Below are positions 35,926 through 44,487 of a DNA stretch of 64,000 nt, in pieces; within the stretch, counting starts at the first letter, position 1; each line of letters starts with the position of its first letter. Made by a program: the position numbers and the translations under genes. This DNA is from Domibacillus aminovorans (GTDB lineage: Bacteria > Bacillota > Bacilli > Bacillales > Domibacillaceae), in contig NZ_LQWY01000024.1 of NCBI RefSeq assembly GCF_001643235.1, forward strand, positions 1 through 64,000. Reading direction: 5' to 3'. The notes beneath the pieces are model-generated. The model had not been told where the DNA came from. It ran no database searches and saw only the letters and a program-made list of their open reading frames with translations.

Positions 35926-36110
35926 AACCGACAAACTATTCAATCTTTTTGGACTACGAAGTGGAGCAGCGTTTGAAAGCTCGTAAGCCTCGCAACAATT
36001 ACTTCTTGTTTTTCTCACAACCTAATCAATCCTCTGTCGGACGACATCTTTTAAACCGCAAGGGATAGACCAACCTCCTATAATGAATTATCGCCCTTGT
36101 CTTTTAATAT

Positions 36111-36125
36111 GCAATTATCGTGCCA
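36111..36125 (-). promoter_or_regulatory. Sigma-54 promoter P3 of the urease operon
   Basis: Identical TGGCACGATAATTGC in the third unit, closest to the enhancer array (about 185 bp away). Likely the ancestral promoter, as its spacing to the array equals that at 21.77-21.97 kb. Confidence 0.88.
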
Positions 36126-36165
36126 AACTGACAAACTATTCAATCTTTTTTAGGACTATGAAGAG

Positions 36166-36599
36166 TAATATTATTTAATTAGTGACTTAGAGAAGTTTTT
36201 TCCTATCTCATACCATAAAAAAAATTTATTTTATTTATTAGAAAATCGTAAATCAACATTTTATTTATATTATAAATTTATTAAATACTTTATCAAAATT
36301 GTTCAGTTGAACACATTTTCGTTGAACAATTGAACACTTTTTTTGAACACTTCTTTGAACACTTTTTTGCATTCAGTCTGGATATAAGGTGTAACCATGA
36401 TCGATTTTGGAAAGGTTTAGGAAGGGTTCAAACATTGTGGAGTCCAGATGGGGTTAATACCAGCGTCGCTATCATAAATCGCAAACACAGGATAAAAAGA
36501 GGTAAATGAACATCTTGTTGATGTGATACAACATTTATTGAATAAAATATCGCAGTTCAACAAATAATAGGAAAAATAAACATAATAGGGTGCTGGACT
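36166..36599. other. Control region between urease and gerA
   Basis: 36166-36375 is closely similar to 21840-22060 (TTTTATTTATTAGAAAATCG, TTATTTATATTATAAATTTA), including the enhancer array. 36380-36599 has no recognised feature apart from the gerA ribosome binding site; a sporulation promoter for gerA should lie here but I cannot define it. Confidence 0.6.
36297..36361. promoter_or_regulatory. Upstream activating sequence array B
   Basis: Hexamers at 36300 (TGTTCA), 36308, 36323, 36331, 36344 and 36356 (all TGAACA). Spacings 8-15-8-13-12 nearly repeat the 8-15-8-11-13 of array A. TGTTCAGTTGAACA is a perfect palindrome. Position and repetition fit an enhancer for the Fis-type activator at 23.0 kb. 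Confidence 0.75.
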
Positions 36600-38207
36600 A
36601 TGATATTGCAAAAATTGATAAAAAAAATCAAATTTCAAAAAATGATGAAGGATAAAAAGAATTCGGAGCCTAAAGATGAAAAGGGTCCTCAGTCCATCTC
36701 GATTTCGAAAAATTTGCAGGATAATCTCCATCACATTCAAAATATTTTAAGCTCTAATGCTGATCTTATTATTCGTAAGTTTACCTTTGGTAAAAATAAA
36801 ACCGAAGCGTTTATTATCAACATTGATGGAATGAGTGCAGCGACCGCTATTAATGAAAACATATTGGGTGCATTAATGAGGGATGTAGGGAAGTCGTTTG
36901 ATGACAAAGAACTCAGTATAGACAGTATTAAAGACGGCGCTTTAAACATGAATGATGTATCAAAAATAAGTTATATGGAAGAGGCCATTGAAAGTATATT
37001 AAACGGCGATACTGTCCTTTTTTTGGATGAGGAAAACATGGCCCTCCAAATTGGAACAAGTGCATGGGAACACAGAAATGTTGAACAATCGGCTTCTGAG
37101 AGAGTCGTAAGAGGCTCTCACGAAGCCTTTACAGAATCCATACGTGTCAATACGTCACTTATTAGAAGAAGAATTAAAGACCCGAATTTGAAGATAGAGC
37201 AGATGAAGATCGGTTGGCGTACCCGAACCACTATAGGGATTATTTATATCCATAATCTTGCGAACGATAAGATAGTGGAAGAAGTAAAGCGACGGTTAAA
37301 ATCAATCGACACCGATGCGATCCTAGAATCAGGCTACATTGAAGAGTTTATTGAGGATGCGCCACTTTCTATCTTTCCGACAATCGGGAACACAGAGGTA
37401 CCCGATAAATTCTCTGCTAAAATATTAGAGGGTAGAGTTGGCATATTGGTCGATGGTACCCCAACAGCTTTAACAGTACCTTTCTTGTTTGTTGAATGTT
37501 TTCAAACCGCAGAGGACTATTATTCCGGTTCTTTTCTTTCATCGCAATCCCGATTGCTTCGATTTTTGGCATTACATGTCAGCGTATTTTTACCGGGGAT
37601 TTACGTTGCATTGACCACCTTTCATCCCAATATTATTCCTAAACCGCTATTGCTCACAATATTAACAACTCGTGAGAATATCCCCTTTCCTGCTCTCGTA
37701 GAAGCATTTTTGCTGATGATTATGTTTGAATTAATCAGAGAAGCCGGAATTCGTATGCCATTAGCTGTAGGGCAAGCTGTTAGTATCGTTGGAGCCTTGA
37801 TATTAGGTGATGTAGCGGTTAACGCCGGGGTAGTTAGCCCTTTTATGATTATCGTTGTTGCGTTAACTGCGATTATGGGTTTTCTTATACTGCCGCTTAC
37901 CGATCCGGTTACGTTGTTAAAATTTCCAATTCTCATTTTAGCTTCTACATTCGGGTTATTTGGTATCATATGGAGTTACATCTTTATTGTCATTCACCTT
38001 GTTTCACTTCGTTCTTTTGGTGCGCCATACATGTCGCCGCTCATGCCGTTGACTTTAAAAGATCTCAAGGATGCCTTAATAAGAGTCCCCTGGTGGCTAA
38101 TGAAGACAAGACCCCAAGCAATCAGCTGGAGAAATTCCCTAAGGGAGAAAGAAGATCTAAAGCCTGAACCACCCTCAAAAAAGACTGTAGGTGACAATAA
38201 ATCATGA
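36600..38207 (+). CDS. Spore germinant receptor subunit A (GerA family)
   Basis: 535 residues. N-terminal soluble half (1-290) with a cytoplasmic charged start and the LDGTPTALTVPFLF junction, then five to six membrane segments (RFLALHVSVFLPGIYVALTT, PFPALVEAFLLMIMFELIRE) and a basic tail. It is the A subunit of a GerA-type nutrient receptor in the spore inner membrane that senses germinants with B and C. ATG 36600 has AGGGTG upstream. The stop overlaps the start of the next gene (ATGA). Germinant specificity cannot be read from sequence. Confidence 0.94.
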   Translation: MILQKLIKKIKFQKMMKDKKNSEPKDEKGPQSISISKNLQDNLHHIQNILSSNADLIIRKFTFGKNKTEAFIINIDGMSAATAINENILGALMRDVGKSFDDKELSIDSIKDGALNMNDVSKISYMEEAIESILNGDTVLFLDEENMALQIGTSAWEHRNVEQSASERVVRGSHEAFTESIRVNTSLIRRRIKDPNLKIEQMKIGWRTRTTIGIIYIHNLANDKIVEEVKRRLKSIDTDAILESGYIEEFIEDAPLSIFPTIGNTEVPDKFSAKILEGRVGILVDGTPTALTVPFLFVECFQTAEDYYSGSFLSSQSRLLRFLALHVSVFLPGIYVALTTFHPNIIPKPLLLTILTTRENIPFPALVEAFLLMIMFELIREAGIRMPLAVGQAVSIVGALILGDVAVNAGVVSPFMIIVVALTAIMGFLILPLTDPVTLLKFPILILASTFGLFGIIWSYIFIVIHLVSLRSFGAPYMSPLMPLTLKDLKDALIRVPWWLMKTRPQAISWRNSLREKEDLKPEPPSKKTVGDNKS

Positions 38208-39364
38208 TCAAGAGGATGGCTTTTATTTTGTTACTCATAATGTCATTCATCGTCGTGACAGGATGCTGGGATCGAGTTGAATTAAACGATCGTGCGTTCA
38301 TTATTGCCACTGGGATTGATAAGGATCAAGAAAGTGGGAAAATGGTGACTACGTTACAAGTCATCGTACCTGAAAAAATTGACACAGCTACAAAAAAAGG
38401 AGGCGGGGAAAATGCAGCCGTACAGATTGTTTCTGCCAAAGGGAGTACCGTTTATGAAACACTCCAATACATAAAATTTGAATTAATGAAGAAACCTTAT
38501 TTCCAGCATAATCGCATACTCGTTATCGGCGAACAAGCGGCTAAAGAAGGAGTTACTCCTTATTTGAACTTTTTTATGCGAACGAGGGAAGGTCCAGAAC
38601 GATCTATTATTTTAGTTTCCAAAGGAAACGCAAGCGAAATTCTTCGTTGGCAAAGTGATGTGAAAAAGATTCCAGCTGATTACATCGAGGGCTTAGTACA
38701 TGGAGAAGATATCTTTTCCATGACCTCGACGGAGAATATTCATGAATTTATGGTTAAGATTTCGGGTAATACAACCTCACCTTATACCTCGGGGATTGAA
38801 ATTCGAAAAAATGAGGAGAGCGGAAAAGAAGAAGCTAAAGTTACCGAGACAGCAGCTTTTAAAAAGGATAAATTAGTAGGATGGTTGAATTTAGAGGAAA
38901 GCAAAGGGATGCAATGGATCAATAATGAATTTGGTACCGGGATCATTGAAACCGGATACCCCGAAATGAACAACGAAAACATTATTTTAAAAATGATCAA
39001 GTCACGTACCGAATTGAAACCTAAATTAAAGGATGGAAAAATGATCATGACTATCGAAGTGAAAGGGGAAGGAAATATCGAAGAACTGAAAGGAAACGTA
39101 GCGTTGAATTCTCAGAAAGTTATTGGGAATTTAGAAAAAAATATATCCACTGAAGTCAAAAATGAAATTGAAAACTGTCTTAAACAAGCGCAAAAAACAT
39201 TAAAAACTGACATCTTTGGTTTCGGGGAAGCCATCCACAGTAAATACCCAAAAGAATGGGAAAAAATTGAGGGGCATTGGGATGATTATTTTCCTGGGAT
39301 GGATGTAGAGGTTAACGTTAAAATAAAAATCAGAAACACTGGCATGCTTATTGAACCTATCTAA
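38204..39364 (+). CDS. Spore germinant receptor lipoprotein subunit C
   Basis: 386 residues. A lipoprotein signal (IVVTGC, Cys at about 21) is followed by WDRVELNDRAFIIATGIDKD, the hallmark of Ger(x)C proteins, and by the three-domain C subunit to the end (KYPKEWEKIEGHWDDYFPG is the typical C-terminal motif). The C subunit anchors on the outer face of the spore inner membrane and is needed for receptor assembly. It overlaps gerA by four bases and precedes gerB by 24. Confidence 0.95.
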   Translation: MIKRMAFILLLIMSFIVVTGCWDRVELNDRAFIIATGIDKDQESGKMVTTLQVIVPEKIDTATKKGGGENAAVQIVSAKGSTVYETLQYIKFELMKKPYFQHNRILVIGEQAAKEGVTPYLNFFMRTREGPERSIILVSKGNASEILRWQSDVKKIPADYIEGLVHGEDIFSMTSTENIHEFMVKISGNTTSPYTSGIEIRKNEESGKEEAKVTETAAFKKDKLVGWLNLEESKGMQWINNEFGTGIIETGYPEMNNENIILKMIKSRTELKPKLKDGKMIMTIEVKGEGNIEELKGNVALNSQKVIGNLEKNISTEVKNEIENCLKQAQKTLKTDIFGFGEAIHSKYPKEWEKIEGHWDDYFPGMDVEVNVKIKIRNTGMLIEPI

Positions 39365-39388
39365 GCACTTTGAAAGAAGGGGATCGCC

Positions 39389-40471
39389 TTGTATAAGGAG
39401 AAAATATCCGCTAATCAAGCTCTGATGTTAGTTTTGGCAGGTGGTGTGGGAAACATTTTTGTCGTTATAGCTGTACCGGCTATTAAAGATGCCGGAAGAG
39501 ATGGTTGGATTTCGGTCCTATTGGCGTATGGTATTGCGGCTCTCATCGGCCTTACATTGATTCAATTGGGGAAGAGATTTCCCGATAAAACGTTTGTTCA
39601 GTACCTTCCGATCGTTATAGGGAAAATCCCTGGAAAAATCGCAGGATTGTTCTATATTATCGCTTTTTGGGTGATGACCGCGCATATCTTGCGAGTAGCG
39701 CTTGAGTTGATGAAGTTTTTCTTGCCAGAAACCCCCTCCGTTTATGTTAGCATACTTATGTCCATTTTAATGGTGTATGTAATGAAAAAGGGCTTTGAGG
39801 TTTTTTCCAGGACCGCTGAATTCTTTTCAATCACGATGATTGTTCTCATCTTCATCCTCATACTTTTCATTTTGCCGGATCTAGAATGGGCAAACTTGGC
39901 TCCTGTCATGGAAAACGGCGTGATGCCTGTTATTAAAGGATTGCGGACTCAAGTTCCCTATGCGGCTGAGACCATCCTATTTATGGCAATCTGGCTCCCT
40001 TGTTTAAATGACGGAAAAAAAGCGACAAAGGCCTTGCTTATTGGTATGTTGATTTCTGGGATACTTCTTACTGCTCTAGTGGCTGTGAATATTGCCTTTG
40101 CCGGAATTGAATTGACGCCTAAACAGCTATATCCTGTATTTTATATATCTAGCTATATTCAAATCGCAAACACATTTGCAGGATTCGAAGCTATATTTAT
40201 GACCTTATGGTTATCGACCGCCTATTTGGCACTGCAGGTTTTCTTTTATCCCCCTGTTGTTGGATTGGCCCAATGGTTAAATCTGAAGGATTACAAGCCA
40301 TTGATTATTCCAATGACCATTGTCATCATCGCATTGGCGACCGTACCATCCAATGTGATCGAGGTCCTTAAAGTGGATACTCTAAAGAATCCATATGTGA
40401 TACTACCCTTGAGCTTATTGATACCTTTTGTCTGGGTAGTATCAGTAATAAGGAAGCTAGATGAATCTTAA
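39389..40471 (+). CDS. Spore germinant receptor subunit B
   Basis: 360 residues with ten membrane segments, of the APC-like GerAB/YndE family; begins YKEKISANQALMLVLAGGVG, a typical start. The B subunit carries the ligand-binding site, so it determines which nutrient triggers germination. The start is TTG 39389, with AAGGGGAT 5 bases upstream. Gene order A-C-B is one of the two common arrangements. Transcribed in the forespore in known cases (sigma-G). Confidence 0.93.
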   Translation: MYKEKISANQALMLVLAGGVGNIFVVIAVPAIKDAGRDGWISVLLAYGIAALIGLTLIQLGKRFPDKTFVQYLPIVIGKIPGKIAGLFYIIAFWVMTAHILRVALELMKFFLPETPSVYVSILMSILMVYVMKKGFEVFSRTAEFFSITMIVLIFILILFILPDLEWANLAPVMENGVMPVIKGLRTQVPYAAETILFMAIWLPCLNDGKKATKALLIGMLISGILLTALVAVNIAFAGIELTPKQLYPVFYISSYIQIANTFAGFEAIFMTLWLSTAYLALQVFFYPPVVGLAQWLNLKDYKPLIIPMTIVIIALATVPSNVIEVLKVDTLKNPYVILPLSLLIPFVWVVSVIRKLDES

Positions 40472-40479
40472 GTCTTTCT

Positions 40480-40668
40480 TTATGGTTGAGGCAATGGAGG
40501 TATAGGGAAAACGAATCCTAAAGCAAATGACACGGAAAGTCCGAATCCAATGAGCAATATGATCGAAAATGCCCAAAGTTCTGCCCGCGCGTTAGCTCGT
40601 ACCAGCTTTGGTACTTCAAAATAAACGATTCCAGCGAAAATTACTACAAGGATAACGATTTTCAACAT
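40480..40668 (-). CDS. Two-helix membrane protein beside the gerA operon
   Basis: 62 residues from ATG 40668 (AAGGGTG upstream); a longer frame reaches 40749. Two membrane helices (VILVVIFAGIVYFEV and AFSIILLIGFGLSVSFALGF) are linked by a basic loop, with a Pro-rich end. Small two-helix D proteins next to GerA-type operons modulate germination in some Bacillus species, and this may be one. It points towards gerB and ends 8 bases from it. Confidence 0.6.
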   Translation of the reverse strand: MLKIVILVVIFAGIVYFEVPKLVRANARAELWAFSIILLIGFGLSVSFALGFVFPIPPLPQP

Positions 40669-40781
40669 CGATGACATCACCCTTTCAAGAATATCTATGC
40701 TTAGGTACAGATATTTATAATCTTCGCACAACTGATGAAAAATATTCATAGAAATGATTTGGTATAAGTTGGGGTGATCAT

Positions 40782-41208
40782 TTGAAAAGCAAAATAAACC
40801 AGTTGTTTGAGGATCAAAAGAGTGTTCATGTAGTGTATACCTATAAGTTGAAAATGAACGTCTTTACTCTATTATTCACAAAGAACTAAGCATGCAGTTA
40901 ACGAAAGATCAAATGGAGTTTATTCACCACATTAATAATTTCGACTTCTATTATTCAACCCGCAGTTATCATCCTTCCACGATCGTTGATTGCTTTAATA
41001 AAACGGTACAACCATACCTAGAAAATAAACTCTCTTTCCGGGCATGGTCACATGTGGAGTGGGCTACTATGACTGATGTGCGTACGATGGAGAGAAAATG
41101 CCAGACTATCTCCAAACACTTTTGTTGGAGACTCACCCTTATGTTTTACTAGAGGATGAATTCATCATTTCCGAACAATACCAGCCATTAAAAAAGGAGC
41201 AAGCATGA
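40782..41208 (+). pseudogene. MEDS-domain sensory protein, decayed
   Basis: TTG 40782 (GGGGTGAT upstream) opens MKSKINQLFEDQKSVHVVY; after an internal deletion and shift the next frame gives RLYSIIHKELSMQLTKDQME, HHINNFDFYYSTRSYHPSTI and FRAWSHVEWAT, and a last shift leads to DYLQTLLLETHPYVLLEDEF up to TGA 41206. This matches MEDS-domain (DcmR-type) sensory proteins of Bacillus, with about 60 residues lost in all. Confidence 0.65.
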
Positions 41209-41703
41209 TGAGACTTCTTTTTTGATTAACAAAGTGATAAAAGGTAGTCGACTTATGTACGCGAAACATTGAAAAAAAGGAAGTACTTTTGCTATAATTT
41301 TCTAGAAATAGAAATATTCCTCTTTTGAATTTCTGTTTTTAGGAGAGAAATAAACTCTTTATTTACATTGAGCTCAAGGGCTCTATTATATGCCCCTATT
41401 AAGTCTTTATCTGTGATGTGCATCAATTATTCATAACTACTCCTTGCTTAATAATATAATTTCGTTACTACCACGGTGTAAGTAGTGTAAAACATAGATG
41501 TTCCGCCATCCGACTTCATTGGGTGTTTTTTTTGCATATTCCATTCACAAAAAAAGCCTGCGTTTATGCAAAAAACTGTACCAATTGAAGATAAAACAGG
41601 CCCAAAAAGACAATAGAACCACTAACGTATAGAATTTGTATAAGGACAATTTGGCTCATTGTTAAAAACGTTGATACAGCAAGGTTAAAACAACTTTAAT
41701 GTT

Positions 41704-41742
41704 GGGGTAGCGTCAGGAAAATACGGATTTACAACGTTTAAG
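41704..41742. repeat. Solitary Tn3-family terminal repeat
   Basis: GGGGTAGCGTCAGGAAAATA followed by CGGATTTACAACGTTTAAG is an almost perfect 38 bp Tn1546/Tn3-type end. No transposase or partner end is next to it. As at 14.57 kb, a hairpin follows 10-17 bases later. Confidence 0.8.
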
Positions 41743-41751
41743 AATCCAAAA

Positions 41752-41782
41752 AATAACCCTGTATAAATGAATATAGGGTTAT
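41752..41782. terminator. Hairpin downstream of the HD-domain gene
   Basis: AATAACCCT (41752-41760) and AGGGTTAT (41775-41782), T run on the + side. Could end + strand transcripts. Confidence 0.5.
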
Positions 41783-41838
41783 CAGACTTTTTATAAATGG
41801 TCAAACCTTCTACCTCGTTATGTTGTCATTTCTGTTTC

Positions 41839-42477
41839 TTATTCTGACCATGGTGAATGTAAGATACAATCACAGAAATTCTTTCGTTTGTAGTTTGGTA
41901 TAAAGAACTCACATACGTCTGATTTAATATTGCCAAAAGTAGTTTCCGGCTTATGCTTAAAACCTTCATAAAATGCTGGAATAATTTCTTGTTTGAAATT
42001 GTTACGTGGGAAAGCTTTTACAATTTCTTCACGCAAGGCGACTGGGAATTGTTCAAAACCGTCCCCCATGACATCTAAACCAACGCCTGAATAGAGTAGT
42101 GCCACTTCAGACTCTTTATGTTCTGCGATACCAATTGTGGTATGTAATGCGATAGTATCCCAGACAAGACGAATCGACTCAGCTGGAACCTGATACTGCT
42201 GTAAAAAACTTCTCGCTGCATTTGCACCGTCTACTTCAAACCGTAAATCTGGACTACTGTACTTTTTGGTTAAGCCTAAATCATGGAATAATGCACTGAC
42301 ATATAGCAACTCTAAATCATAATTCAGCTTCGCTTTTTTTCCGTTGATTGCACCAAATAAAAATACACGATTTGAATGATTCCACAACAAATCGTCCCCA
42401 TGCTCTCTCAAAATATCTGCTGCATCTTTCGCCAATTGAGAATCCGGAATTTTAATACCTGCTATTTCTTGAAACAT
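41839..42477 (-). CDS. HD-domain hydrolase, cyanamide hydratase-like
   Basis: 212 residues. The metal-binding HD core is clear: HSNRVFLFG (first His), ALFHDLG (His-Asp pair) and TIALHTTIGIAEH further on. The layout and the LLWNHSNRVFLFGA start resemble the HD proteins annotated as cyanamide hydratase-like, enzymes that turn cyanamide into urea. That substrate is only a family guess. ATG 42477 follows AAAGGGGAT. A LysR gene lies upstream on the same strand. Confidence 0.75.
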   Translation of the reverse strand: MFQEIAGIKIPDSQLAKDAADILREHGDDLLWNHSNRVFLFGAINGKKAKLNYDLELLYVSALFHDLGLTKKYSSPDLRFEVDGANAARSFLQQYQVPAESIRLVWDTIALHTTIGIAEHKESEVALLYSGVGLDVMGDGFEQFPVALREEIVKAFPRNNFKQEIIPAFYEGFKHKPETTFGNIKSDVCEFFIPNYKRKNFCDCILHSPWSE

Positions 42478-42593
42478 ATTTGAACATCCCCTTTACATTT
42501 TGATAGTACTCATCTTCATGAGCTTGTCTTCATTGTAAAGATGGTTTTGTTATTTTCCTATTCAATTATTTCTATAGTAATGATAGAAAAAAA

Positions 42594-43487
42594 CTATAAT
42601 ATAGAATTTTGTAAAGAAGCTATGGCATCTTCCTCTGTGTGAAAACGAAGCTTTTCGATTTCACGTACTAATAACTCAATATACTTACGTGCCGCATAAT
42701 TGATAAAGCAATTCTTTTTCAACACAAGATAAACTTCTTTAGTCAAAACTGGATTTTCAATATATTGAAAAAACAAATCCTCTGTATCATAAAATTCATA
42801 CAATGTACGTGAAACAATACTACGACCAATCCCGCTTCGAACTAGTTTCAAGATAGATTCAATACTAGACGTTTCTACAATGGGCTCTAATTGCCTGCCA
42901 ATCTCATGGCTCGTTTTATCAAGTATTTTTCTACATTGATGCATACCGGGAAATAAAATAAGAGGGCCATCTAAAACAGAAGAAAATGAGATCCTCTGCT
43001 CTCCATTACTTTGATTACTAATCAGATAAAATTCTTCATCATACAATTTCGTCACCTGTAATATATCATATCGATTGAATTGAAAACCAATACCGAAATC
43101 AGCTTGATTCTCTAAGACAGTCTTTTCCACTTGATCAGTACTTTGAACGAATACTTTAATGTTCGGATATAATTGATTAAATTGAATACACAAAGTAGAT
43201 ACCAAATCAGTTATTTCTCCTGGTAACACAGCAATTTTCAATTCTCCAATTTCCACTTTCATAAATGCCTCAATCTGAGAGGATATACTTTGTAGGGAAC
43301 TTTGAATATTTAATGCTTCTTGTTGTACAATTTCTCCCACCTTCGTAAGTTCAATCTTCTTACCTATACGGTTAAAAAGTGCATATCCTACCTTTTGTTC
43401 AAGCATTTTAATTTGATGGCTTAAAGTTGGTTGGGAGATACCTAATTTTTCAGCAGCTTTTGTAAAATGAAGTTCTTTACTAACCAT
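42594..43487 (-). CDS. LysR-type regulator with lost ATG
   Basis: From ATG 43487 the product has 297 residues, but it lacks the first 11-12 residues of the LysR helix-turn-helix. These are present in frame upstream (IELRHLEYFL) back to an ATC codon at 43517, nine bases after AAAGGG, where an ATG would be expected. So either ATC serves as a rare start or the gene begins internally with a shortened helix 1. The rest is complete (TKAAEKLGISQPTLSHQIKM and the effector domain). Target unknown; the HD gene on the same strand is a candidate. Confidence 0.82.
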   Translation of the reverse strand: MVSKELHFTKAAEKLGISQPTLSHQIKMLEQKVGYALFNRIGKKIELTKVGEIVQQEALNIQSSLQSISSQIEAFMKVEIGELKIAVLPGEITDLVSTLCIQFNQLYPNIKVFVQSTDQVEKTVLENQADFGIGFQFNRYDILQVTKLYDEEFYLISNQSNGEQRISFSSVLDGPLILFPGMHQCRKILDKTSHEIGRQLEPIVETSSIESILKLVRSGIGRSIVSRTLYEFYDTEDLFFQYIENPVLTKEVYLVLKKNCFINYAARKYIELLVREIEKLRFHTEEDAIASLQNSIL

Positions 43488-43556
43488 TAAAAAATATTCT
43501 AAATGTCGTAATTCGATATTATTTCAACCCTTTCTAATGAAATTATTATTAGCACT

Positions 43557-43844
43557 CTACATTGTTAATTCTCCATTAATAACTTTTGCTCCAATTGTAA
43601 TCATTAAACCGTGATGTCCCTGTTTTGAGAAAAACGCTTCATTATAACTGCAATAATACTTCCCACTTCAATTACTAAACCCGTTTCTTCTTTTGTTTCG
43701 CGAATAACTGCCTGTTCTAAGGTTTCTCCTATTTCAACTGCCCCACCCGGTAGTGACCAAGTTGAATGCTTGTTATTAACCATTAATACTTTTCTTATTA
43801 TTTCGTCATAAATAAACGCATATACAACATCTTACTCTCTTCAT
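43557..43844 (-). pseudogene. Nudix hydrolase, frameshifted
   Basis: The full Nudix box G-x5-E-x7-REUXEEXGU is present ([20 protein letters not shown] then TGL), so the family is certain. The start MKRV at 43844 is one base out of frame with VVYAFIYDE, and a second shift near 43640 separates SIIAV from [21 protein letters not shown] stop at 43557 truncates the protein at about 95 residues. Non-functional. Confidence 0.75.
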
Positions 43845-44094
43845 ATCTTACATCCCTTGCTATTGGACTAATATACTTCAACTAAGCTTCTGATAAGTTT
43901 GATCAAACTTTATTACAAATTATCAATCTTTATTATAAACGATCAGACTTTTTTATAAATTATCAAACTTTTTTAAATAGCAACAACTTCAAAACTAAAT
44001 TGGTTTATTTTTTATTGACAGACATTTATCCTAATGTTAGTATAAATTTATCCTGATATAAGGATAAATAATATTAGGGTAAAGGGGGACAATA

Positions 44095-44451
44095 ATGAGT
44101 GTTCTATCCATTATTCTTCAAGTCATATTAGGATTAGGATTCCTAATGTTTGGATTTATGAAGTTCGGTTCAAAACAAATGGTGGAGGGATTTAAGCAAT
44201 ATGGTTATCCGGGGTGGTTTAGAGTAGTTACAGGATTGGTAGAAGTTATTTCGGCTGCTTTAGTTATTGCAGGTATTTGGAATGAGACATTGGCTGCTTG
44301 GGGTGGATTGTTCATTGTGGCAACGATGGTCGGAGCCATATTTACTCATATTAAAATAAAAGACAATGTACAACAAATGATGATGCCGATCATTCTGTTA
44401 ATCTTAGGATTGGTAGTTTTACTATTGAATTTTGGCTCATTGCTTGGATGA
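44095..44451 (+). CDS. DoxX-family membrane protein
   Basis: 118 residues, four membrane helices, with LGFLMFGFMKFGSKQMVEGF and YPGWFRVVTGLVEVISAALV, the DoxX/CatD pattern. In Bacillus such proteins are induced with quinone/thiol stress genes. Strong start (AAAGGGGGAC). It is followed by a decayed pirin gene, a MarR regulator and an FMN reductase, which together resemble a quinone-stress group. Confidence 0.88.
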   Translation: MSVLSIILQVILGLGFLMFGFMKFGSKQMVEGFKQYGYPGWFRVVTGLVEVISAALVIAGIWNETLAAWGGLFIVATMVGAIFTHIKIKDNVQQMMMPIILLILGLVVLLLNFGSLLG

Positions 44452-44487
44452 ATAGAAAATAAATAAAATTAGAAAGGAGTGATTTAA

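Larger units (their letters stand above)
35567..36165. repeat. 200 bp tandem repeat, three copies, each with a sigma-54 promoter
   Basis: Units start at 35567, 35766 and 35966 (GCAGCGTT-GAAAGC-CGTAAGCC...) and are nearly identical, differing by a handful of bases. Each ends with a TGGCACG-N4-TTGC promoter on the minus strand. The + strand of each unit has a short open frame ending RHLLNHKG that I consider a by-product of repetition. The unit is also related, over the promoter half, to 21745-21860. Confidence 0.92.
41209..41838. other. Gene-free stretch with transposon end
   Basis: AT-rich. Includes ACAAAAAAAGCCTGCG / AAACAGGCCC pieces near 41547-41600, a solitary Tn3-type end at 41704 and a hairpin at 41752. 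No coding signal seen. Confidence 0.55.

Noticed and set aside
35426-36068. Three similar + strand reading frames ending in RHLLNHKG within the 200 bp repeats
   Set aside because: They exist because the repeat lacks stops in that frame; no good ribosome binding site, no family resemblance, and the repeat is better explained by its promoters on the other strand.
35567-36165. Tandem 200 bp repeats as a CRISPR or replication origin
   Set aside because: There are only three long, near-identical units without spacers and no rep gene nearby; the sigma-54 promoters explain the repeat better.
43890-43980. Repeated ATTATCAAACTTT blocks as a possible CRISPR or iteron array
   Set aside because: Units are short, irregular and AT-rich, with no constant spacer length; they match the dispersed intergenic repeat family instead.
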